64,000 nt of DNA from Pisaster brevispinus (lineage: Eukaryota > Echinodermata > Asteroidea > Forcipulatida > Asteriidae), in the NCBI GenBank assembly GCA_023634235.1, contig JAMKCF010000153.1, positions 1 to 64,000 on the forward strand, given 5' to 3'. The position numbers and the translations under genes are program-made. The notes below the pieces were generated by a model that was given only the letters and a program-made list of their open reading frames with translations, was not told where the DNA came from and made no database searches. Positions 44,580-54,800 of the stretch are shown piece by piece (position 1 is the first letter of the stretch; every line of letters starts with the position of its first letter).

Positions 44580-45966
44580 GTACTAGTCCTTACTTAAATG
44601 ATATTTTTAAAGGTCTGGTAGCAGTGACCATTTTGCTAATGGAGCAAAAAACCATAATGTAAAAAAGCATATATATTTTTTGCTCCAGCAAAATTATGGT
44701 TTGATGATTGAAGGTAATTTTGTGTTGTTAGAAGTTTTCAATTAATGACAGTTTTAGTATACACAATTCAAAGTGCCGTTTTATCAAAGGGATATTTATG
44801 GCCTCGTTAAGCGAGGTAGTGACGACTCTATAAGCGTGACTAGAAATGTATAAAGGTCACGTGACACTGCAGTGACAGCGGCTCGGTCACTCATCTGGAA
44901 TAAACTAAAATCGTTTTCTCTGAGAAAATTAATGGGGGGTTAGTCAGTTATTATTATGGCAAACCTTTTTTGACCTATGGTCAAAAGTTTTGTTTTTTTT
45001 ACTTTGTCTTGTTTTTCAACAGCATTTTCAGTGTTCCACCAAAAAATTGTATTGATGTGTCACGTGATAATGCATTATGGGAATTAAAATGTCAAACTGT
45101 ATCAACTTTTTGTATCAATGAAATATTGTCTAGCACCCCAATTTCAAATATCTTTTCGGGCCAAGAATTATTATAGAATCTTCATCAAGGCCTCATCATT
45201 GCACCAAGGGTCCCAAAAGCCGGTGGTTTTTAAGTGGAAAACAAAAAAGTTAAAACAATTTCAAAATCCTAATCCAATAGCATTGTGGGGAAAGATACGG
45301 AAATTGCAGGAAAATGCTTAACCCTTTGCATTATAACACCAAATAAGTATCGCTACTGATGGGTACAGAGCTGTATCACCATATAAATGTAGTTTTGTTT
45401 GACACCCAGATTCTTCTGTTACGTAAACTCCAGTTGCATTCCCATTGTGCCCCAAATGATTATGCTAGTCTCAGCCCTAATTCGGTATTTCACCGTACCT
45501 ACTAACAAAAGATCGCATTAGCTCTGGTGCGAGGTGTAAGATGGGAAACTGGAGCTCCCCCTATTGGTTGAACGTGTGTTAACGCTTGGGTGTCACGCCG
45601 GATAAAGCAAACAGTTTGTTATTGATATCAATGGTCAATGTCTGCACTGATCTATTGTTGCATCCAGGGAGTTGTCGAATGAAAAGGCATCCAGTGCATA
45701 CTTCACATTCTTCAGCACGAGCTCTCCATCTTGTGCCTGTTGTGCAATAGGGGACATTTGATGACCACACCCATAGTATGCACGTACAGTACTGTAATGT
45801 CGAACGCCATTATAGGCCTACCCTGCCCGCGTCTTCATTTTATCCGTCTGAAGAGAGACCCAGTGAATTGGGAAACAGCTTTTTAGCTTTTGAACAGTTC
45901 TAAAGACTATTTTGACGAAAGGTTTGATGACATTTCAACGCCAAAAACAAGAGTTCATTCCCATAA
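44580..45966. other. Non-coding stretch
   Basis: ATGGAGCAAAAAACCATAAT at 44639 and its rough inverse TTTTTGCTCC with ATTATGGTTTG nearby make a small fold-back. No gene is supported; the frames at 44970-45321 are short and featureless. Confidence 0.45.
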
Positions 45967-46131
45967 AATAAAGAAAGATACATTGTTCGGGGCAAGGCAA
46001 AACTGGCTTTGAGCAACAAATCTGATCCTGACTCGGCGATTGAAGCGCTTCAAGAGGCCCAGGAGTTGGTAGCAGAAACCTGCAGAGCAACAAAATACCA
46101 TCAGCACCAAAGAGGAAGAGGCATTGAATAA
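45967..46131 (+). other. Possible TPR-like exon fragment
   Basis: A 54-codon open frame reads NKERYIVRGKAKLALSNKS then DPDSAIEALQEAQELVAETC then RATKYHQHQRGRGIE, followed by TAA. The spacing GKAKLAL...DPDSAIEALQEA resembles the helix A/helix B pattern of a tetratricopeptide repeat. A stop lies just upstream and the acceptor (AAATAAAG) is poor. It could be a lone relic of a TPR gene or chance. Confidence 0.25.
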
Positions 46132-46671
46132 CCTAGATAGCCGAAAACCCAAGAGACGAGCTTCTCAGTATGCGTCTGATTCTACATCGCTTCTTCCTCG
46201 TCGTCGGCTTTTTCGAGGTAGGACTACACATACTATTGTATCCCCTTTTTAGTTGCATCATTGCGCATGCAATCCTACATGTAAATTCACGCAGACTAAA
46301 TAAATTAAAGATTGATGTCCGATTATATGGCCGATTTGACCAGACAAGTTTTATTTGAGTTATAGACATTGCATAGACTCAATAAAGTTGCACGCTTTTA
46401 TAGACTCGATAAAGTATGCATACATACAAAATCTGTCATTGTATTCAGCTAAGTGATAAATGGAAAATAAAAGTGAAATATCCTGATACGTCACGTCAAT
46501 CAGCCATGTACAGTCTTCTCTCATCAAATCAACTGTGTGCATTGTCCGTGGCATATGCAAACGCTTTGTATTCCTTTCATATTGAACAGTATCATCTGTC
46601 AAAACTATTTCATTGGGTCTACGGTCTACATCTGCTGACATTTTTTAATAAGTTTGAATTGTTGCCCTTTA
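46132..46671. other. Non-coding stretch
   Basis: A donor-like CGAG|GTAGGA lies at about 46216, but no supported exon. The frames at 46360-46718 on both strands are chance. Confidence 0.4.
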
Positions 46672-46740
46672 GGGCAGGTCAGGTCAGGTGGGGTCAGTTC
46701 AGTTCAGATGCAGTATAGAAAAGGTCAGGTCAGGTCAGGA
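46672..46740 (+). repeat. Pentamer microsatellite (GGTCA)n
   Basis: GGTCAGGTCAGGTGGGGTCA and, after a gap, AAGGTCAGGTCAGGTCAGG. The 5-bp spacing yields overlapping AGGTCA words. Confidence 0.8.
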
Positions 46741-47015
46741 AGTTTCTTGCTGGTGTTAATACGTAGCCCCTGTTGGCTAATTTGCTTGAGGTAGTATCAC
46801 TACTCCCATGGTCCACTTTCCAAATAAAACATACTTACTGAAACCCTGCAAATTGGTGAGTGTGATTTGACCGTCCATAATTTGTACTTGGTTCAGGACA
46901 GCTTTGCGTACAAAGATCCCGTTGAACATGCTTTTGCTGGGCATTTCTGGTCTAGAGATGGCGCAAGGTGGTCATCAAAGTGTAATTTTCGGATGAGTAG
47001 GGCTACCCACCCCAA
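46741..47015 (+). repeat. Orphan diverged monomer of the satellite family
   Basis: The order follows the array monomers: TTTCTTGCTGGTGTTAATAC (TTTCTTGCTGCTGTTGATAC at 50.96 kb), GGCTAATTTGC, GAGTGTGATTTGACCGTCC, CAGGACAG as acceptor, CGTACAAAGATCCCGTTGAA and CATGCTTTTG, then AATTTTCGGATGAG. In the block-B frame it reads FAYKDPVEHAFAGHFW, compared with SVYKNPTEDAFEALSE in array 1. It lies about 4 kb left of array 2 and is single and old. Confidence 0.75.
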
Positions 47016-48166
47016 GCAAATTAGACAACATAAGCTGTGTATTAACCACGGCAAGAATTTTCTTGCTGAATAATGGTTTGAATTATTTTTAATGTTTGAC
47101 TATAACTCCTGAACGAAGCATGCTTGAGACACGCAGTTTGTACCTGAATCTGCCTCGCATATTCCTTTTTTAGAATTAGGGACATACCGGCTTACCGTTT
47201 ACATGATTTAGTGATGTTGAATTAAACATAATAATTATAAGATGGCTGTGTAAAACTATTTTTTAAAATCATAAAAATATCACGTAATTAGCGAAAAATG
47301 GTTTTAAATCTAAAATCGGTCAAAGGTCATCAGCCAACGCTTTTTCAGCCGTTGCGCAATGTTGTATACAGACTGGTGCTCCGTTTATGTAGATGTTTTA
47401 CTATGGCGAAGCATGAAACCAGTCTACATATCCTTCCAGCTCAAAGATGTGTGTAAACAACCGACATAATACACGCGTCAGTCCAATCTTTGTTCCTTTG
47501 ACATCTAAAGATCGTCACCCCGAAGCACAAGGAAACAAACCCCAAATATGGTAGAACAACAACAAAATGTCAAAAAGCATATTAAAGCAAAAGTTGACTG
47601 ATACACGTTTTACAATAAAATTTTGTTCCCTCATAATAATATTTCATTCCTTCGAAGTGTTATTTTGTTCCTTCAAAAAATGGTTTCGACGGAATGTAAA
47701 AATTGTTTTGTTTTGACAATTTAATCATTCACCTGAACACATTTGTATTTCGGGGAAACGAAAGTATATCTTGAAGGAACGAAGTATCTTGGTGGGGAAA
47801 ATTATATTTTTAGTGAGTCAATGATGATATTTTGAGGAGTGAAATAATCTTTTAGGGAACAAATATTTTTTTGAGGGAGTGAAATAATATTTCGGGTTGT
47901 TTTGTTTATTTTTGTGACGATTGGGGAGGGGGGTCGGACATTGTACAGCAGGGTCATTCCGTGCCAAAGCACGTAAAATCCTGAAAAGTTTGGCATGCTT
48001 CGTCTCAGATTTTGCTAGTATTTTTTTTTTAACAATCCACTATGGGTGTCATGAACACACGCACCATTTTAGAATCTTGCTCCTCAACATTTTTGAGATA
48101 CAACCCCCTGAAAGTTAAGCCCCGTCCCTTCAAATTTACTTTTGACGTAATAATTACCACACTGAC
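47016..48166. other. Non-coding stretch with repeated GAAATAATATTT words
   Basis: Between 47620 and 47905 the words TTTGTTCCCTC, TATTTCATTCC, GAGGAGTGAAATAAT and GAGGGAGTGAAATAATATTT occur in both orientations, suggesting a decayed fold-back element. No gene. Confidence 0.4.
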
Positions 48167-48192
48167 AATTATCATGTACGTACATGATAATT
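48167..48192. repeat. Perfect 26-bp palindrome
   Basis: AATTATCATGTAC is followed immediately by its reverse complement GTACATGATAATT. Degenerate copies (TGTACGCGATAATTATTG, ATGTACACGAT) follow within 50 bp, so the block could be a short inverted-repeat cluster. Confidence 0.95.
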
Positions 48193-48670
48193 ATAAGTGT
48201 ATGTACGCGATAATTATTGTGAATGTACACGATCTCTTTCAGACTTATCATGTTTGACACAATATTGTGCAGCATCTCCATGCGAAAGAATACTCCCAAA
48301 CATGTTGGGTGGTAACTGTTTAACATCCTAATAAAATCCAAACAAAGCCGTGTTTCTGTTGCCATTGTAAATTATTAATATATCATCTCTGTATCATCTT
48401 TGTCTCTCTCACCCCACCAGACACGGCACCGACTGTACTGGATATGCCCCAAGGTTTACACTCCGCTAGCTCCTACGCTGGTGCGCCGTAAAACACGCTT
48501 CCGTTTCGAATGCGAATTTCACGTTCGATTTTTTATCATTATTTACAAGTTGTATCTATAATCTGAATAGGTAGTCCTTTTTTGGTCAAATACGCATGAA
48601 TAATTGTGAAAAAAGGATTTAAATTTGGTTCAGTAATTTAATTTATATGGCTGGAAGTAAAACTAAATTT
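48193..48670. other. Non-coding stretch
   Basis: No gene is seen. The text is AT-rich with no long frame. Confidence 0.45.
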
Positions 48671-48708
48671 GTGGTTTATCCGAACCACTTTTGGTTCGGA
48701 TAAACCAC
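48671..48708. repeat. Perfect 17-bp stem with CTTT loop
   Basis: GTGGTTTATCCGAACCA (48671-48687), loop CTTT, then TGGTTCGGATAAACCAC (48692-48708). There is no T-tract context that would make it meaningful as a terminator in a eukaryote. Confidence 0.95.
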
Positions 48709-48859
48709 GTGACTTTTTTTGTAATGCTCAAAAACGACACAATTTGATGGATTCTGTTATGAACCGTTCTTCTCCATTCGTAGAGGACCTTATTTGGAGT
48801 CATGTTTCAGTCTATTTTTAGCCCAAATAACCCAAAGAAGCCGGTGCTGAATAATACTC

Positions 48860-49030
48860 AACTTCTATTGGCTAAATTGCTTGGGTGGGTAGCCCTTCTG
48901 CTTGCGTCGCCTTAAAATTCATTACAACCACAAAACTAAAAAGTACAGAGATCTCTTCAGACGAGCTTTCTAAGTGTATCGAACTTTCTGAAAACCAAGC
49001 AGTATTTTGAAGGTGATTTGCCTGTCCATG
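48860..49030 (+). repeat. Second orphan diverged monomer piece
   Basis: TATTGGCTAAATTGCTTGGG then TGGGTAGCCCTTCTG, GACGAGCTTTCTAAGTGTAT, GAACTTTCTGAAAACCA, and GTATTTTGAAGGTGATTTGC then CTGTCC follow the array-2 order (ACGAGCTTTCGAATGTTGTA, CAACTTGTGAAAATCCA, GTATTATTCTGAGGGTGATT, TGACCGTCC). Only the middle of the monomer is kept. Unrelated text follows after GGAGCGGATCCAGG. Confidence 0.65.
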
Positions 49031-50884
49031 GAGCGGATCCAGGATTTTCCAAACTGGGGGTGGGGGGGGGGGGGGCGTGAAAATGTACCATCAGCAAATG
49101 GTGAATGCAATTTGTGGCGTCTGCGAGCGCGTAACGCGAAGCCCTAACGGCATGGGTTCCGGGGCCGCTTAAATGCTCCGAAACAGTTAGGATTGTAGAT
49201 GCTGTGTGGTGCGAGCTCATGCAATATATCTGACCACTTTAACCAATTTTACTTTAGCAAGATCAATATTTACACATCATTTTCGAGTTGGGAGTAATTG
49301 AATCAGCCATCCTGAGTTATAAAATCAAAATGCAGGCTACAATTAATATTTATTCAGGGACAAAAAAGTGTTGGGTGAGACAAACGATATGATTTTCAAT
49401 AAAATTAACCAAATATGGTCTTCTTTTGTATTAGTTTTCATATACTTGAGGAATAGAATGTAACACAAAACATGCTTCTACTGATAAAAACAATTCGCTT
49501 AATAGGCTATTAAATGAGTGCTCAAGTTTCATTAGTTAAAAAAAAATAATACAAAAATTACCAGGGTTATCGTACGGGTGGTGAGCCCTTCAACAAAACA
49601 GGATAACATGTTTATTATGAACTGATGAACTGATTTAGCAACTAAATCAAATAATAAACGTTTATACAAGTTCAGTTCTATCAATCATAAATTAGGCCGC
49701 AGGAATGCTTATAGGTCTCATCCTAAACTAAGGTGCCTAGATAGGCTAATACAAAAAACTAGGAGTACTAGTTGTTATTAAAAATAACAAGTAAAAACAT
49801 AGGCCTAATCTTTCTCAGGATTAAACAGTGCTTGTCTTCAGAGACTGCGCGATCGAGCAACACTAAGATTAGTGTACGACAAGATGAGGGTAGGCCTAGA
49901 GGCCCCAGCCCTGTATAGGTCTACTTACTGCACAACTGACAATTACTAGTTTGAAAGAAACACAACTGATATTTAACCTCTTTTTTAATACGAAAAATTT
50001 GCTGATTTCGATGATTATACGGTGCTAAGTCTTCACTAATCTTTCAATGGTTTCCGAAGTTCATACTGTAAAAGTCACATTGTCTTTAGCGCGCCCGCAT
50101 GCTGACCTTCCAGCCAGAAACGTCTTTGCATGATGTACTATACCACAGGTGGCATGGTCGACTCACGCTGCGGGTGAATGAAATTCAACCCCGGAGTGGA
50201 CCCTGTCGATCAATATTTCGATACCAAGCGGCTACTATGGAAAGTTAAGTGATATTTCACCATCAAGAGAACATAGAATAGTATTTCAGCAAACAAGTCA
50301 TAAAATTAAAATTAGTTCCTCTCAAAACATGCCCGTGTCTCATTAAAAATTTGAAGTACAATTGACTTCAATCCCTGCTAAATAAATGGTAAAGTTCAAC
50401 ATCGCGCTGTTGTAGCTAGCTAGCTGAAAGTAAGAGAGTTGTAACTCCTTCTGTGGTCCTTTTTCTATGGTACATCAAAGTATTAAGTTAGCATTTTTAT
50501 TTAGAATGAAAGAGTGCCACTGCAGGTGCAGGTGTTTCGCGCTTATGTTCAGCGTGAAAAACATGCTGTCACACACACAGATTCACACAGTCTTGTTTTG
50601 CAGTCGTTGTGTGGACATTCCTTTGTTCTGTACACTTAAGGAAAATCCTATTCCTCAACACTGCAAATAACGTTGTGTGGACGTGTGTAAGTCCACATAG
50701 TGCTTCAGATCCCTACATTATGTGGACCTCTTTTGTTCTCAGGTCCACACTGCGTATGTAGCGCTTGCCCACGAGTATTTCCTCATGAGACAAAGACTGT
50801 CAGTAAAAAAAAGTGGTCCACTAATGAAACAAAATGTATGAGGTATAGGTTATTAGTAGCTTTTTTGCATTTTTTTTGTCTCTG
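49031..50884. other. Non-coding stretch left of array 2
   Basis: A G-rich run of about 20 lies at 49055-49076, following GCGGATCCAGGATTTTCC. GTGTGGAC-type words cluster at about 50610-50750. No gene; short frames at 50467-50670 and 50700-51083 are unsupported. Confidence 0.45.
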
Positions 50885-51835
50885 TAGCATTCCTAGTTTA
50901 GGACTTCTGTTCAAACTTAGCTCAGATGTTGTTTCAAATTATTCTTGGGATAGAAATTTCTTGCTGCTGTTGATACGCTGCCCCGGTGGGTGGGCTAAAG
51001 TGCCGGTGGTTGTAGCCCTACTCCGTGGCCACTCGCCACGCCGACATCATCGTCGGAGACAAGGAACCACGACGAGGAGATAGCCCTTAAAAATAGCTTT
51101 CGAATTGTACAAAAGTTGTTCAAATCCAAAGTTATTCTTGGAGTGATTTGACCCTCCTTGTATTTTATTTCTCTCTTTTGAAGATCTGTGTACAAAATCC
51201 AACTGAAGATGCTTTTGAAGCGCTTTCGGAATGTCCCTGCTTGCAGGCCATTTCCGGTACGAAGATGGGGCACAGTAGCCCAAAAAGTCTCATTTTCGGG
51301 TGCAGTGATATTCAAGGCACACTCAGGTACAAATTTAGTCTCTCTAGCATTTCTAGTTCATGAGTTATTCTCAAACTTAGCTTGTGTGTTGTTTCAAATC
51401 ATTCTTCGTATGGACATTTCTTGCCTTTGTTGTTGCTCGGCCCCGGCGCGTGGGCTAATTTGCCGGTGGTTGTAGCCTTATTCCAGGGCCGCTCGCCCCG
51501 CCTGGAAAATCGTCAGAGTCACGGATCCTCAACGAGGTGAGAGCCCTAAATCTTAACTTTCCAGTGGTGGAAAACCTGTGAAAATCCGATGCTGTTATGG
51601 GTGTGTTTTGACCCTCCTTGTATTTTATTTCTTTTTTTGCAGCTCTGTGTCCAAAAATACCACTGAAGATGCTTTTGAAGCGCTTTCGGTGTGTCCCGCT
51701 TGTAGGCCATTTCCGGTATGAAGCTTGCCCTCCGCGACCGTAAAATTTTGATTTTCGGAAGCAAGGATATTCAAGGCAGAATCAGGTATAAATTTTGTCT
51801 CTCTAGCATTTTTAGTTCATGAGTTATTTCCAAGC
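50885..51835 (+). repeat. Two transitional monomers joining 479-type to 450-type
   Basis: Monomer T1 (about 50885-51358) is 479-like: its block B reads GAAGATGCTTTTGAAGCGCT and GTGCAGTGATATTCAAGGCA. Its block A is open (PYSVATRHADIIVGDKEPRR). Monomer T2 (about 51359-51835) is array-1-like at first (GGCCCCGGCGCGTGGGCTAA, TTTGCCGGTGGTTGTAGCC, CCGCTCGCCCCGCCT, GAGGTGAGAGCCCT) and array-2-like after about 51715 (AAGCTTGCCCTCCGCGACC, TTCGGAAGCAAGGATATT). T2 is thus a chimera of the two types. Confidence 0.88.
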
Positions 51836-54800
51836 TTAGCACAGAATTTATTTCGGACCTTTTTGTGCCGGCTTTTTCTCACTGGCGATGACGTAGGCAT
51901 GTTATACAGTGGAGTTTCGGGCAGCCCTACTTCCAGGACGCTGGCCTCGCCTACAAAATGGTGACCTTAACCAAACTAACGGAAGAGAGAGCCCTTGAGA
52001 CGGGCTTTCGAATGGTGTACAACTTGTGAAAATCCAGTATTATTCTGAGGGTGATTTGACCGTCCTTACTTTGTCTTTGTTTCTTTGACAGCTCTGTGCA
52101 CAAAAATGCCATTAGGGATGCTTTTGAGAAGGGTTCCGAGTAGCCCCACCTGCTGGTCATTTCCGGTATAAAGCTTGCCCTCCGCGACCCTAACACTTTG
52201 ATTTTCGGAAGCAGGGATATCCAAGGCAGAGTCAGGTACAAATTTTGTCTCTCTAGCATTTCTAGTTCATGAGTTATTTCCAAGCTTAGCACAGAATTTA
52301 TTTCGGACCTTTTTGTGCCGGCTTTTTCTCACTGGCGATGAGGTAGGCATGTTATACAGTGGAGTTTCGGGCAGCCCTACTTCCAGGACGCTGGCCTCGC
52401 CTACAAAACGGTGACCTTAACGAAACTCACGGAAGAGAGAGCCCTTGAGACGGGCTTCCGAATGGTGTACAACTTGTGAAAATCCAGTATTATTCTGAGG
52501 GTGATTTGACCGTCCTTACTTTGTCTTTGTTTCTTTGACAGCTCTGTGCACAAAAATGCCATTAGAGATGCTTTTGAGGAGCGTTCGGAGTAGCCCCACC
52601 TGCTGGTCATTTCCGGTATGAAGCTTGCCCTCCGCGACCCTAACACTTTGATTTTCGGAAGCAGGGATATCCAAGGCAGAGTCAGGTACAAATTTTGTCT
52701 CTCTAGCATTTCTAGTTCATGAGTTATTTCCAAGCTTAGCACAGAATTTATTTCGGACCTTTTTGTGCCGGCTTTTTCTCACTGGCGATGACGTAGGCAT
52801 GTTACACAGTGGAGTTTCGGGCAGCCCTACTTCCAAGACGCTGGCCTCACCTACAAAATGGTGACCTTAACCAAACTCACGGAACAAAGAGCCCTTGAGA
52901 CGGGCTTTCGAATGGTGTACAACTTGTGAAAATCCAGTATTATTCTGAGGGTGATTTGACCGTCCTTACTTTGTCTTTGTTTCTTTGACAGCTCTGTGCA
53001 CAAAAATGCTATTAGGGATGCTTTTGAGGAGCGTTCGGAGTAGCCCCACCTGCTGGTCATTTCCGGTATGAAGCTTGCCCTCCGCGACCCTAACACTTTG
53101 GTTTTCGGAAGCAGGGATATCCAAGGCAGAGTCAGGTACAAATTTTGTCTCTCTAGCATTTCTAGTTCATGAGTTATTTCCAAGCTTAGCACAGAATTTA
53201 TTTCGGACCTTTTTGTGCCGGCTTTTTCTCACTGGCGATGACGTAGGCATGTTACACAGTGGAGTTTTGGGCAGCCCTACTTCCAGGACGCTGGCCTCGC
53301 CTACAAAATGGTGACCTTAACCAAACTCACGGAAGAGAGAGCCCTTGAGACGGGCTTCCGAATGGTGTACAACTTGTGAAAATCCAGTATTATTTTGAGG
53401 GTGATTTGACCGTCCTTACTTTGTCTTTGTTTCTTTGACAGCTCTGTGCACAAAAATGCCATGAGGGATGCTTTTGAGGAGCGTTCGGAGTAGCCCCACC
53501 TGCTGGTCATTTCCGGTATGAAGCTTGCCCTCCGCGACCCTAACACTTTGATTTTCGGAAGCAGGGATATCCAAGGCAGAGTCAGGTACAAATTTTGTCT
53601 CTCTAGCATTTCTAGTTCATGAGTTATTTCCAAGCTTAGCACAGAATTTATTTCGGACGTTTTTGTGTCGGCTTTTTCTCACTGGCGATGACGTAGGCAT
53701 GTTACACAATGGAGTTTCGGGCAGCCCTACTTCCAGGACGCTGGCCTCGCCTACAAAATGGTGACCTTAACCAAACTCACGGTAGAGAGAGCCCTTGAGA
53801 CGGGCTTTCGAATGGTGTACAACTTGTGAAAATCCACTATTATTCTGAGGGTGATTTGACCGTCCTTACTTTGTCTTTGTTTCTTTGACAGCTCTGTGCA
53901 CAAAAATGCCATAAGGGATGCTTTTGAGGAGTGTTCGGAGTAGCCCCACCTGCTGGTCATTTCAGGTATGAAGCTTGCCCTCCGCGACCCTAACACTTTG
54001 ATTTGCGGAAGCGGGATATCCAAGGCAGAGTCAGGTACAAATTTTGTCTCTCTAGCATTTCTAGTTCATGAGTTATTTCCAAGCTTAGCACAGAATTTAT
54101 TTCGGACTTTTTTGTGCCGGCTTTTTCTCACTGGCGATGACGTAGGCATGTTACACAGTGGAGTTTCGGGCAGCCCTACTTCCAGGACGCTGGCCTCGCC
54201 TACAAAATGGTGACCTTAACCAAACAAACGGAAGAGAGAGCCCTTGAGACGGGCTTTCGAATGGTGTACAACTTGTGAAAATCCAGTATTATTCTGAGGG
54301 TGATTTGACCGTCCTTACTTTGTCTTTGTTTCTTTGACAGCTCTGTGCACAAAAATGCCATTAGGGATGCTTTTGAGGAGGGTTCCGAGTAGCCCCACCT
54401 GCTGGTCATTTCCGGTATAAAGCTTGCCCTCCGCGACCCTAACACTTTGATTTTCGGAAGCAGGGATATCCAAGGCAGAGTCAGGTACAAATTTTGTCTC
54501 TCTAGCATTTCTAGTTCATGAGTTATTTCCAAGCTTAGCACAGAATTTATTTCGGACCTTTTTGTGCCGGCTTTTTCTCACTGGCGATGAGGTAGGCATG
54601 TTATACAGTGGAGTTTCGGGCAGCCCTACTTCCAGGACGCTGGCCTCGCCTACAAAACGGTGCCCTTAACGAAACTCACGGAAGAGAGAGCCCTTGAGAC
54701 GGGCTTCCGAATGGTGTACAACTTGTGAAAATCCAGTATTATTCTGAGGGTGATTTGACCGTCCTTACTTTGTCTTTGTTTCTTTGACAGCTCTGTGCAC

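Noticed and set aside
46672..46740. Nuclear-receptor response element (AGGTCA repeats)
   Set aside because: The spacing is a strict 5-bp pentamer repeat, typical of a microsatellite; receptor sites need whole half-sites with defined gaps.
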